From Gracilariopsis chorda (lineage: Eukaryota; Rhodophyta; Florideophyceae; Gracilariales; Gracilariaceae): a stretch of DNA of 64,000 bases. The notes under the pieces are model-generated. The model saw only the letters and a list, made by a program, of their open reading frames with translations, did no database searches and was not told the DNA's origin. The stretch is from contig NBIV01000332.1 in the NCBI GenBank assembly GCA_003194525.1, forward strand, positions 1-64,000. Direction: 5' to 3'. Below are positions 30,073-42,639 of this stretch, piece by piece (position 1 is the first letter of the stretch; each line of letters begins with the position of its first letter). The position numbers were made by a program, and so were the translations under genes.

Positions 30073-32710
30073 ATGCCGACCACGCGAGGCAAAGCGAAGA
30101 GCCGGGGCGCCATCCGAACTGCCAGCCACCCTGAGCCATTAACTCGGGGCAATACGGGTCAGGTGCTTAAGGGCGATGCGGAGGTCAATCTGTTCGTACG
30201 AGTTGGGAGTAGTGATGCGAGGGTGAGGGTAGGATAGGCGAAATTGCGCGGTGTGGGGGTTGCTGGGAGGCCGGGGACGAGACTATGTCGTTCACTATAC
30301 AACCATCCCCTGTCCTCTACGCAGAGACCTGGAGAGGACTTGGTGGTTATCTTTAAGACAAATATTTCGTCACACCAAGATGAGAAGTACCCTTATGTTT
30401 CTGGAGGTCCCGAGGAACCGCCCGCAACTTTGAAGGAGATGGTTTCAGTGGGTTTATATGCATGGGACACTGGGATGATGAGTGTCACAAATGAAGGCGG
30501 AGAGGGGAATGAGTCGGTTCCACCGCAGTCAGGAGCAAATGTGAAGACTGTCCACAGAATTACAGCTTCCAGGACCACTGCAAGACAAGTCAAGCGCCTT
30601 CCCGCTGTTGCTGGTACACCATCAAGCATTTTGGTCACCAAAGCGCCGGTGAAGAGCCTTGAGAGCGGTGGAGAGGCTCCGGTGAAAACCCGTCAGAGCG
30701 GTGGAGGAACATCAGGTGCTCTTGCGGGCGGCTCTGGGAACCGAGGAGGCCCTGAAGTCGGAGCAAGCTCCGATGATGACGTCATAGAGGTGCCTGTAAT
30801 CGTCAGGAACGATCTTGATCCGGAAGAGAGGGTTTTATATGTTGACAGTGATGCTGTTCCTTCGGAAGAGGTGGATAACAGTTTGGGTATCTTAGACATC
30901 AATCGAGATGATCATGACCAGCACAATTGCGTAATCGATATCCACAACATTCGATTTCGGAAGAATATGGTTCGTTCGAAGAATGACAAACATCTTCGAT
31001 GTACTTCGAACCAACTGAGGAACATCGGATGGCTCCCTTCTCTTGCGTCGATTGCGGTGGCCATGTTGGAGGATGTGCCGGTTCGTGACGCTATTGATGC
31101 GAGTAGGCGTTTGATTTTTCCTGTGGTTTTGGTGGATGGCTTCCATCGAGTGATTGTTCTACTGGACCTCCAGCAGGATGGTGCGAAATGGGCACGGATT
31201 ACTGCTGGTTTGAACGTCATGGTTTGGGAACGGAACGACGGCCGGAGAATGACATTAAATGAGGTGTTGTGGCTGCGGAAGACGTTGAATGATTTGGGCT
31301 CCAATGTTCTGGTGATGTCCTTCGCAGATAAGATTCACACTGCTGTTTCGTTTATTCGTAATGGCGTAGGGCAGGATGGGTACGATTTGTCAAAGCTTAA
31401 ACCAAGCCAAATCACGGGGGTGTTGTGGAGCAGTGAGACGAAGGGGAAAGAAGGGAAAATACGTCATTTCAATCGCCATTCTGCTCTTGCTCTGAAGTTT
31501 GCGCGTAATCCCGGTCTGTTAGAGTTCTTCGATGTGGTTTGGCAGGAGACGCCTCAAATTGGAATCACTCATTTGTCTAGTGATATTCTGCTTGGCATGT
31601 CCGGGGATAAGTTTTGTTTTACTATCCATTGTTACAGGCGCATGTTCGAGTGAGTTCGGTGGCCACTGTGAAGATGGGACCATTTGAGAATTTCCGAAAG
31701 TACTTCTTCGACTGCGCTTCTAGAACGTATAACATTTGCAGTGAGCTGAGGAGTTCCATGAAGGAGAGAAGGAATGTACCGGAAGTGATGAATACCACGG
31801 TTACCATCGGCGATTCTGACCAGACTGTGTCGAAGTATATCATATCTCGTCTGGGGAAGAGGTATACGAAAGGGATACGCAGTTCACTGGAGTCCAGAGT
31901 GAGTAATAAGGTGAAAGATGTTCGTAGGACGTTTTCCAGCGCTTTGTCGGGCATGCAGAGACAGGATGCTACTGCTGCTGCTCCCTCTGCGGCCGATGTG
32001 GACGTGATCTAGTTGCTTGGTCTGAATGAGGAAGCTGCTAAGGAGCCTCTGAACGCTGACCAGGAGCCTCGAAGAAGTAAGCGAATCGCAAAGAAGTGTA
32101 AAGTGGAGGTCTTGGACGAAGATGAAGGTGAAGAGTCATTTGATTTTGAGCCACCGATGAAAAGGCAGAGACCATCGAATCGTAAGCCGACTGCACCTGA
32201 TGTGAAGCGATTTGGCTTTGGTGTCTCGCAGGAGGTGGTGTAGGTGCTGCATAGTATGGAAAGGAGAGATTTGAAGAGGTGGCTGACATCACAGGAGATC
32301 ATTGTGCCCGGGTCAAGCGAGGATGAAGCTCAAGAGGACTTTGTGGATGATGAGGAAGACGAGGCAGAGGTGCAGAAAACCACAGGCAGCTTTGACGATA
32401 AGAATCCTGACAAGCCTCCAGCTGGCTTAAGTACGCCAGGAGAGCTGGCTATGGGAGTGGACATGTGTTGGGTGGACCTGGTATACTCGTTGCCGAGTGA
32501 GTGGCCTGCAAGCGCAAAATGCAGTGAAGCATTCCCATCCATGGATGCAGAGGATAAATCTGAGGAAGCACCATCGGGCGGAGTGCCTATCACCTGATGA
32601 CTTCTAAATGGTTCATCATGCTGTATACTGGCGTGCGTCACGTAACATACACAAAGAGATGGGTACTACGACACGTGCAGTGCTGGGCGTAAAGATGGGG
32701 TCGTGAAAAG
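30073..32710 (+). pseudogene. ParB-like protein homologue, broken at several places
   Basis: The ATG at 30073 (MPTTRGKAKSRG) starts the same N-terminal domain as in copy A. The long open part (30244-31653) joins the VFVR-type N-terminal block, the YPYVSGGPEEPPATLKEM block and the ParB core with VDGFHR in one frame, which shows how copy A's split pieces belong together. Interruptions are TAG at 30235-30237, a frame change near 31630, TAG at 32010-32012 and 32241-32243, and a frame change near 32555. The C-terminal acidic region (WVDLVYSLPSEW) is still recognisable. Homology to A ends near 32700, so the dioxygenase-like part is absent. Confidence 0.8.
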
Positions 32711-33278
32711 GAGGTCGGAGGAGAAGGACGAAAAAAGATTGGAGGTTAAGAGTCGGTTGAAGAGGAGGCATGGAAAGAGGGAAGAGGGAGAAGAAGGCTA
32801 GTGATGTCTAGGAGTGTCGTTGAGGCTGTTAGGAAGACAGAATGGGTGGTATGGGAATCTGATGTGCGGTGCGTCAGGTGTCTGAGAAGGGAAAGAGCTG
32901 CCCAGATGAGTTCCTGAGGATGAGTTGAAAGTCAAAATAGGGCAGTATGAAGTTTGAAATTCAAAAGAAGGAAATAAAAATGTTGGTTTTGGCTGGGTGC
33001 TCGAAATGGCGCTGGCCACTGCGCGGCTAGCGCTATTTCAAGATCTGTATCTAGCTTTTAGTGGAGAATGAACTTGCTCTAAACTTGAAACTAACGATGC
33101 GCAGTGCAGGTGAGGCAAGGCTCTGTAAGATATGGAAGTGTGAATTCCAAAGAATTTGTATTTTTTACCTGGCAAGCGCCAGAAACTAGCATAATCTATC
33201 ATTTTTGTAGTATTTTTGAGCTCTTGCCTAAGAAACTTGCGATCTAGCACCTTTATCTAACATTCCGAGAACACAGAC
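32711..33278. repeat. Right terminal region of copy B
   Basis: This 568-bp stretch has no gene. The first part is purine-rich (32700-32800). CTAG-centred motifs occur near 33026, 33052, 33186 and 33244. The final 26 bp are the terminal repeat. Copy A's matching end lies outside the window. Confidence 0.65.
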
Positions 33279-34913
33279 GCTCCTGTTCAATGATCTGCAT
33301 GGGGTATTGGTGCTTGACGGTGAAAGTATTTAGTTGGCGGAGGTCTACGGTGAATCTGAATCGGGCTGGTCCAGGTTTTGGGACGATCGAGGGAGCGCTT
33401 GCCCAAGAAGAAGTGGAGTTTGTGTATGCCATCCCTGTTAGGACAACGTCGGCTACAAAGTCCTGCAGAAATGCTCGCTTTTCCTGAGAGTAGTTGCGGA
33501 GTTTCACGCGCACGGGTCTGGCGTCTGGTTCCAGTTTGATCTTCAGCAGTCTGATTTTTGCTGGAAGGTCAGCGGAGAAAGATATTCGAAAGATATGTAT
33601 GTTGGCCGCCAGAATGCTTTCCAGTTCTGTTACATAGGGGGGGCTTCCATGCCATTTTGTCGCGCATACTGTACCATGTCCATTACAGCGAATTCAATTT
33701 CCTCGTGCTGCTGGCTGTCCACTGGATTGAGGAATGAAGCATCTAGGAATGGGTTTTGTTCCTTGCGAGTGGCGTGATAGTTTACTTTTGGACGGTCCGC
33801 AGGAGGCAACTGTTTCGTGTGGTTTTCGGACTCCACTGGCGGAGCTATTAGGAGGCTGGTTACCATCAAAGGGCTGATTTATCCTTCCTCGCAGTTTGCT
33901 GTTGGGTTTCCGACAGTGTTGCAATCAGCGCTACGCAATGCAAACCGATTTTTGTCGAGCAGAGTTTCTGCGTCTACGCGAAGGTGGCGTACAACTGGGC
34001 AAACGATCAGCAATCCTTCGCATCCGGGATCGTTATATGCAATTAGATAGATGATGTTAGACAAGGCTAGGCTTACTGATGGAAGTTTCAAGAAAGTTTG
34101 CGGCGCAGTTCATTTGCAAAAGAATGCAAAGTGCTGCGGCTTTGAGCCCAATTTCAGTGCCACCGATAAGTGCGTCATCTTTATTGCCGTATTCTTGCCA
34201 ATTGCTTTCATTGCAGCTTTCTCAGCAAAGCTTGGAAATACAATGCTGTCTTAGCTACCATCTTTGCAACGTCCACTTCCGTAGAGGGACATACTTCCGT
34301 CTGACACGGCTATGACGCACGATGGAGGCTAGTGGAGAGTTGTCGAGGGTTGCAGTCTATTCACCGTGACCTTAGACTCAGCGGACTTCTGTTTGTTTTT
34401 CTGAGTGCGTGTAGATTTTGAAGGACCGTATGCAGCTTTCTTTGCCGCGAATTCGGCTCTGTACCCTCGCTTTTCCTCCTCGGAACATAGTTTGCAATCT
34501 TCAACCCAGTGTCAAGATATTTTCTTCTTACATGGCGCGTGACGGCACAGTGAAGGATGTCTGTTGCGTGAGCGCCATTTGCACGGCTCGCTACTGGCGC
34601 CACTTGCTTCAGAATTGCTACCATTCTTTTCGGATTATGAACATTTTCCGTTTCTGTGGGAGCAAGGATTCGAGCTGCGTTGGTTGGGACCATTAGGAAG
34701 GTCGTCAAAGGACTGTGATACCTGCATGGCGTGCTTGAAGAGAGCATTGTAGTGTCTTCGTAGCTTCGTATGGGAGAGTCAGATATTAGATTCAAGCTTT
34801 GTTCGTAGTCATTTCAGCTTCACCACGGAAATGATGTGTCGGAATGCGGTCTTGGGTCTTGAGTTTGTTACCCACTTCAATCCATGTCGCCTCAGCAGGG
34901 ATAAATAGGTCAC

Positions 34914-35439
34914 TGTAGGAAAATGACCATCGGGCAGATGCAGTGGTGAGGTAACAATGGGGCTGGGCTGGCAGAGGTTAGAACATTGCTGGCCGAAATA
35001 TTCCACGTGGCCAAGCTGGGTGCCTATGCAGGAGATACAAGGGGACAGTGCGAGTGCCAAGGCACTGTGGCCATAGATTTTATTATGTAGCTAATTTGAT
35101 GTAATTTGTTAGGATAGTGTCTGGAGGTCAGAGCGCCTTGCCAGCCATATAGGCTAGCTCGAATGCCCCCGATCTCTGAAGTGCAAATACAAGCACCCTC
35201 ACCGTCTTCTTGCCGACATATGCAGCCAGTAGGACTCCAAAGGCCTCCAAGCCATCGCTACCATTCTCCTGACCTGTAGGGACTTGAGATAGCGTCTGCC
35301 TATTCCACCTCACTGCCAGTTGGTGCCCGCGTCACTAATAGACCCAGTGGATTGTCACCCCAGTGGTTGGCTCTCTGCCGCTACTAACCCCTAGTAGACT
35401 ACTACCCCAGTTGGGCAAAGGTCGTATTATTCTACTACA
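34914..35439 (+). repeat. Gypsy-1 5' LTR
   Basis: It starts TGTAGGAAAATGACC, ends TCTACTACA, and pairs with 44794-45319 over its whole length. A primer binding site follows two bases after its end. Confidence 0.9.
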
Positions 35440-35659
35440 ACTGGTCTCCCGACCTAGAAGCCTACGCGAACAGCCGTTTGGACCTTAAGGAAAGACGTTT
35501 ACGCAGAGGACTTCTACCATTGGACTATTAGTCGGCGCAACTGCCTGGAAAGCAACACCGACCGTATCGATAACCAACAATCCAAACCAAGGAACGAACA
35601 CCAACAAGGAACCCCGGGTGCAGCTGCACCTCCCGCAGTCGCCGTAACCCCATTAGCCG

Positions 35660-38600
35660 CCCAAGTGGACAATAATAGTCACCGTAGGAGTACCCGCAGC
35701 CGCTCCGGTGGACGTGTTATAGACTCTGTGGACAATTCTGAAAGGATAACCAGAGATTCGCCATTGGTTGCTTACCTCTGCAAGAAGATGGATCAGTTCA
35801 ATCTTTCGCAAGGCCCAAGTAATGATGCAGAACAGCCTCAGGACGTAGCTGCTACCATAACCACCCCCCGTATGGTGGAAGATGTCGCCGCTCTCCTATG
35901 GCTGCAACTTCGCTCTTGGTGCGAAAACCAAGTTGAGTAGTTCCTTAGGGACCAACTGGATAGAGTATTACGGGAGCGCCTCTGCTCTTCGGCAGACCAA
36001 CTGCTTCCTCAGGTTGTGCAATCAGATATCTCGTGGAGTCCATTGCCAGGACCATCCAAGGAGGAAATCACCCGCCAGGCAGGCACATTTAACAGCCCTT
36101 GGGCTGCTTCTCAAAGTTTACCATTTGACGTCTATCGGGGAACACACACCGGACCTCAGGGAGCGGCTATAGAAGTAGCCCCTTGCCTGGGTACAGCACA
36201 GGAAGGCCCATTGGGTTATATACTGCCTGGAGAAGAGAGACTCCAGAGGCAAAGAGGCCGTGCGGGAGATAAGGTCCATGGACAACACGGCGTTCGGTAC
36301 GCCAACGAGTACCTCCAAGACGATAAAGAGCTCGCCCAAAAGGACCTCGTAGATACCGAGACCCATAGGAAGAAGAGATGCAGCCAAAGGCGTAAGTCGA
36401 GGACGAACCATCGGAAGAGGAACCACTTGGACTCCAGCGATGACCATTTGGACTCGTCGGACTCTTCCGATACCGATACGGATGAGGCGGATGTTCGGCG
36501 CCTCAAAACATTGGTCACGACTAGTGAGCCTTTCCAGAAGGTCTTAGACGTGAACACGTACCTTCTGATGAATCTGTCCACGCGGTACACCTCTTTGGTT
36601 GCCAAGGATATTGCCAGGTGGGCGAAGAGAATGCAACTGACCTTCCCGGACAAGTTTTCTGGGAAGGAATCCATTTCAGTCCTTATGTTCTTGAGCTCGT
36701 TCCAGGTGGCCTGTGACCAGAACGGAGTCCATGAACGAGCGGCACTTTATTGCTTCCAGTTTTTCCTAAGTGGACAAGCGGAGGATTAAGTGGTTGCCAA
36801 GATCTCCTGCTCGTTCAACTCCATCGATGCCCGAGATCGGGAGCTTTTAAGGACCTATCCAGAGGTTGTTCATTACCTGTTGGAAACGTATGCGACTGAT
36901 GACCACAAAATGGACGCCTATCAGGACGTAATTGGATACCACCAGAGTTCCAGCATGTCCGAAACGGACTACGCCGACCAACTTTGGACTAGAGCCCGCA
37001 GGTGCGGGAATGTGTTCTACAAAGGTCGGCTGAAGCGACATTTTATGGCGGGATTGTTCCCTGCGATCCAGACTCATGTCCGAAACAACAATATTGTCCA
37101 TCCGGACTTGACGTTGCGTCAACTGGTGACGTATGCCGAAGGATACGGCAAGACCTATAGGACATCCCGTCGAACGGGTGACGCAGATACTAGGGGTCGC
37201 ACAAGACCCCTGACCAGAGGAGTGAAGGCCCACATGGTAGAGTCCCCGTCGGATTTGGACTCGGCCTTTGGACATTCAGACACCGCAGATGCTCTTACGA
37301 TGGGCTTCTACTCAGCTTAGTCAGGAGCACCATCGGCCTTTTCGTCAGGAACGACCACCCCATCGGCCACGGCGACGCCCCGTTATTCTCCGATTGCCCC
37401 AATGAAGGACGTCATTACGAAGTCCAATCAGGCCTGTTATATTTGTCTTTTCATGGCCCGGCCATGTGATTGCGTAAAGTATATGCCTGATGACAACCGC
37501 AAGGGAATTATGGCACGAAGGGAGGCGAACTATCAGGTACTTCCAGCCGAGGATTACTTCCGTAGGATCGTCCCTCCAATGACCACTGGAGTGACAGGGA
37601 GCTCAAAGTATGTGACTCCCCTGACCACACCGGTGAAGCAACCTGAGGTCAACATGGTTGAAGACCCAAGGGATAGCTTCGAATAACTGGATGGACATGG
37701 AGATCTTTCGGTGCCCACGCGACAGCAAAACGACCAAAGGGACGCATAGAGCCGTGTCGTCCCTCTTACAACTGCCGCCTCAAACCATCGGACTCGCAGA
37801 CCACAGGAACTGAGAAGAGAAAGAAACAAAAGGACGAAATGACAGGGGTCTCGAGTCGGTTGTATGCTGTGGACCAACAGGAAGACTAGGAGGACGTTGT
37901 TTGTGTCCTAAGGAAGGATAACTACAATGTACAGGGAATCTTGGGAATACAGGCCAACAAAAAAAAGGACGTTTACGGCCGTACTTGATACTGGAGCAGG
38001 CTCCAATCTGGTACATACGAAGGTCTTACCATTGGGCCGGGAAAGGATGATACAGGAAAAGAAGTCACCGAAGGTAACGGACGCATCACGTCGGCCGATG
38101 GAAATTAGCGGAATACTTCCACTTTACGCCCAATTGGGTCGCCTGAAGGTTAAGACTTGGTTTCTTGTATGTCCAAACCTGGGGGCAGAAGGGTTCCTAA
38201 GGACGAGCTTTAATGATAGATATGTAAAGGCAATCTATCCTGGCCAGGAGAGGGTCGCTTTCCATCGAGGGCCACCATTGGCGATTGTCGGCTCGCCCCC
38301 CGGACCTGAGGCTGCCCCAGCTAAGGTCAAGTTTCCCACGAGAACCGTGTCCAACAATGCCAGATTGGCAAAAGTGATAGTGATACTGCCTATGACCCAG
38401 GTAGCCGCTGCAGCGGTATCCGAGTCCTCAGGTCTGATTTTGTTCCAAAACCATCCCAAGTTGGTAACGAAACACCTTTCCCTCATGGCCAATGGAGTAA
38501 TGAATGTGGTACCCAACCGGCCCTTTGTGGTCTCCATGAGCAACTTCCGTGACAAGCCTACAAGGCTACCCAGGGGTGCAGTGGTGGGGGTATCTATGCC

Positions 38601-41600
38601 TGCCCTTGTGGCCATTATGGAGATTGATGCGGAGAAGTTGCTTCCTGGGGGTGCACCACCGGCCAATTGCGAAAACGACGTCAACCTTGGCGATGACTTT
38701 GAACCATATAGGAAACAGTTCATTGATCTCCTCAAGGACTTTGCTAGCATGTGGAGTGGCAGGCTGGGCAAAATCGATGCCACAAGGCATCGAATTGACC
38801 TTAAGGACGGGGCAATATCAGCATCCATATCGTACTGGCCTAAAAGGACCAGAGGTGGTAGGCGAGGAGGTTGAGAAAATGAAGTCGGCTGGGGTCATTG
38901 AGCGTGCACTATCCACTGAGGCCGAATGGGCTAGCCTCTTTGTCCTACTGGCCAAGAAGGACGGGAACGTATGGTTTTGTATTGATTACCGCAAACTAAA
39001 TGTGGTGACTAAGAGGGATATTTAAACTATCCCCGTATGGACGACTGCTTAGATTCCCTTGGGGACGCACAAATGTTCACCACGTTGGATGCCAATTGTG
39101 GGTATTGGCAGGTTCCCATGGACGACAAGGCGAAGTCACTGACTACCTTCACGACCCATGAGGGATTATTTCGATTTACACGGATGACCTTTGGTCTTAT
39201 GAATGCGCCAGCTACTTTCGAGCGGGCCATGGACATCATTTTGTCCAGGGTCAAATGGAAATTTGCCTTGGTCTACCTAGATGATGTGATCATCTTTTCC
39301 AGGTTCATTAGGGAACACTTCGCACAAGTGAAGGCAGTCCTTAGGTTACTCCAGCAGGCTGGTGTCACACTGAAATTGAAGAAGTGTTTCTTCTTCCAGC
39401 CCTCCGTGGACTACCTTGGCCATATGGTCTTTCCGGGTAAACTCCAAGGGGCCCAAGTTACAACAAAGGACATACGGGAAGCATGACCCCCTAGGACCCC
39501 AGAATTGCGCTCCTTCCTTGGCCTTTGTAATGTTTACCGTAGGTTTGTCCCAGGGTTCGCAAAAATTGCAGCATCTCTCAATGATATGCTGAAGAAACGG
39601 ACCCCTTCGGAATTTGACGACCTCACGGACGAGCAGTATGAGGCCTACCAAAACCTCAAGGACCATGTGGTTAATCCGCCAGTCTTGGCACTACCCAAGG
39701 CCAATAAACCGTATATCCTAGATACGGACGCATCTGCGACCCAAGTGGGCTGTGCACTTCTACAAGAACAGGAGTCCCCTAAGGATTATCGCCCATTTGG
39801 CTGCTAGAGTAGGTCCCTGACCAAGGTCGAAAGGAACTGCAGCACTACGGAAAAGGAATGTTTGGCCATCGTCTGGTCAGTGCTCCATCTTCGGCCTTAT
39901 TTGGAAGGCACTCGCTTTACCATAGGACAGATCACCACTCCCTGCGCTGGCTACTGAACATGACGGATACATCCTCCCGTCTGGCCCGATGGAGATTGCG
40001 CCTGGCCAAATTCGATTACGAAGTGACCTATAGGCCAGGGCTGAAACATCAGGCCGCAGATGCGCTGTCACGCATCCTGACCGATGTTGTGAACCAAGCT
40101 CCCCTGTATGATGAGATTCCCACCATCTGGGACGGACCACAGTACACTGATGAAGAGGGAGAGGAACCGGTGGCTGAGGTGATAATGGCTGAATGGACGG
40201 ACGGACACGGCGCAGCGATTTTATGCGCCGTGGACTTGGAAGATCCACCGTTGGATATCCATATGGTCCAGTCCGAAAGCGCGGATCTTACACCAATACC
40301 CCTCGAGGAATTCCTTCAGAGCCAGAAAACAGACGAATACTGCGCCCAGATAGGAGAGAAAGTAGGGACCCTTGGGTCACTGTTTGATAAAGACCGCCGA
40401 AGCATATTATGTGGCAGTTCACCATTGGACGCGGTGATACAGTGGGTAGTGCCTAAAGCCTTACGGGCACGCCTTCTTTACCTAGCGCACTATCCGAGGT
40501 TGGCTGGCCATCCTGGAGGGACTAAGATGTATCAGGCCCTGAGAAGATACTTTTACTGGCCCCTGATGGCCAATTACATAATGGAGACCGCAAGGACTTG
40601 TGCAGCATGCGCAAAGATCCAAGTGACAAGAGCGGTACATCAAGGGAAACTGAAGTTATTCCCAGCGGCCAGGCCTTTGGAGTTCATTGCTATGGATATC
40701 CTAGGGCCATTTCCGAAGTCGACCCACGGGAACCGATTTGTATTGATGACTACCGATCGGTTTACCAAGTTGATCCGAGCAATTCCGCTCAAATCAACAA
40801 CCGCCACGGACGCCACCATGGCTTTCCTTGTCCATTTGATTTATCCCTATGGACTGCTGCTCTATCTCCTTACGGACGATAGCTCTCAGTTTAGCTCCAA
40901 AGTTTTTGAGCATGTGTGCTTGGACTTAGGTCTAAGACATTTCATATCCATCGCGTACCATCCTCAGACCACTAGACAAGCCGAAAGGTTTAACCGAACG
41001 CTCGCCAAGAGGCTTATTCATTACGTTTCTGAGCACCAATTGGACTGGGATGAATATGTCCAGCCGCTGGTCTATGGATATAATAATAAAGTGCATAAGT
41101 CCATTGATACAACTCCGCTTGACCTGACCCTCGTACGTGTCCCTGCGCCATACATGGTTGACCTACAGGACTTAGGAGCACCTCAGGACATGAAGGAGAA
41201 AATGCCTCCCGCTCAGGCCAAACGGTATTCGCGGAAGCGAATTGATTCTATCTTGAAGGCCGCACAGACCACGTTGGACAAAGCCCAAGCGCGCTATAAG
41301 GCCGATCTCGATCGGTCTGTTTGGTTTACACCATAAGTGGCCGTGGGAGATTACGTCCACTTTGACAGACCACCGAAGGAAAAGCCAAAGGACGAGGATA
41401 TCACCAAGAAGCTGTTGCCAAAGTCCACTGGGCCCTTCAAGGTACTTAAGTCCCTTGTGCACACGGTTACTACCGACCGAGATGAGCTCCAGGACACAGT
41501 CACAATGGACCCAGTCTCTCTGGCGCCACGCCCACCTTCAACTGAACCATTGGACTCGCGCGCTCTCCTTTTGTCCCAACACCCACCCTCCATCCCTACG

Positions 41601-42077
41601 CAACCACTCGTCAATGATCCTACGGTCCCTCTAGAACCGCAGGTCTCCACGGATCCAGAAGGCTCATCCCCCGATGGCTACGGTTGCCTGGACGAAATGG
41701 TACTTCCTGAAGAAGTACCCAACCCTATGGACATCGCTACGCGGACCCCTGACTCTGTTCTTTCGGACGCTGATGGATACGGCCCCTTGGAACAAATGGA
41801 CTTGCCAGAGGACGCCGAAGTCGACGACCAACGGGAATATGTTCTTGACCCTATCGTATCTGCGGGGCTGACCCACGATGGCAAAGTGCGCTACAAAGCT
41901 CGCTGGTATGGCGACGAGCCCAAGGACGATATTTGGCTCCTGAGGTCAGACATCCCGGACAAATTTGTGGCCCGCTATTGTTCAAAAACAGGCTACATGG
42001 AGCATGACCTTAAGGACAGGGGTTTCCCTGGCCAAAAATTTGCGCCAACACAGGCCCAGTCCACCTCCACCCAATAG
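35660..42077 (+). pseudogene. Gypsy-1 gag-pol region
   Basis: Fossil coding block in the Ty3/Gypsy order gag, protease, reverse transcriptase, RNase H, integrase, chromodomain. Clear family marks include DTGAGSN (protease), YLDDVIIFS (RT), the RNase H tail with HHSLRWLL and the HQAADALSR segment, the integrase core with MDILGPFP and QFSS, and a chromodomain (VRYKARWYG). The C-terminal chromodomain places it with chromoviruses, whose integrases favour marked chromatin. It is broken. Confidence 0.88.
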
Positions 42078-42639
42078 GAACACTGCTTTTGGCCATGGTA
42101 CCCACGGAACTGCCTCCCACCCCGCCCCACTCGCTGTCCACGCGCCAGTTTTTCCGAAAGTCTACCGCGACGATGACCAACTTGGACGCCACATAAATCC
42201 GAATTCCCTGGGCCATGAAAGCCGAGAAACTCAGGAACGAAGCGCGGACGGCTCAACTATAAAGAGAATGCACCAAAACCCAAGGGAGTTGTTTCAAAAC
42301 CCACCTAGTGGTATTCAAGGGTAGAGATGAAGACCAATGGATAGCGACAGAGAAGACACCACCTTGACGCTGGAAGGGCCAAAAAGGGAACTATAGTGTT
42401 TACTGAGGACTACTGGCCATAAGAACGACCACTAGGACGACGCAGCCGATTGAGAAAGGGATCCCGTGCGGGCGCGCTTGCGAGCCGGACTCCGGGCGGA
42501 AGAGGATGAGGCCCCACCAGCGCACTCCGTGTCCGAAAGGTTAAGACCAAAGCGGTTATCATGGTCTGTCGCAACATGCTCGGACAACACCATAGAGTTC
42601 TCCTCCAGGATGGTCGCTAAAGCGACTTTGACCTCTTGG

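Larger units (their letters stand above)
21594..33278 (+). mobile_element. Plavaka/KDZ-like transposon copy B, complete ends, decayed and internally deleted
   Basis: It is 11.7 kb, inverted relative to copy A. The left tip (21594-21619) and right tip (33253-33278) are inverted repeats starting GTCGGTGTT and GTCTGTGTT. GCTC occurs directly outside both tips (21590-21593 and 33279-33282), a 4-bp target duplication. Both flanks are reverse transcriptase sequence of Gypsy-3, so it inserted into that element. Gene order mirrors copy A: transposase (plus), coiled-coil (minus), methyltransferase-SET (minus), palindromic divergent region, ParB-like (plus). It has lost the transposase catalytic half and everything matching A 1 to about 1550, so it cannot move by itself. 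Proteins differ from those of A at roughly a third of residues, so the copies belong to an old, diversified family. Confidence 0.9.

Noticed and set aside
30235-32243. Three in-frame TAG codons in the copy B ParB-like gene, suggesting a reassigned stop codon
   Set aside because: The same copy also has TAA and TGA interruptions and frame changes in its other genes, so ordinary decay explains it.
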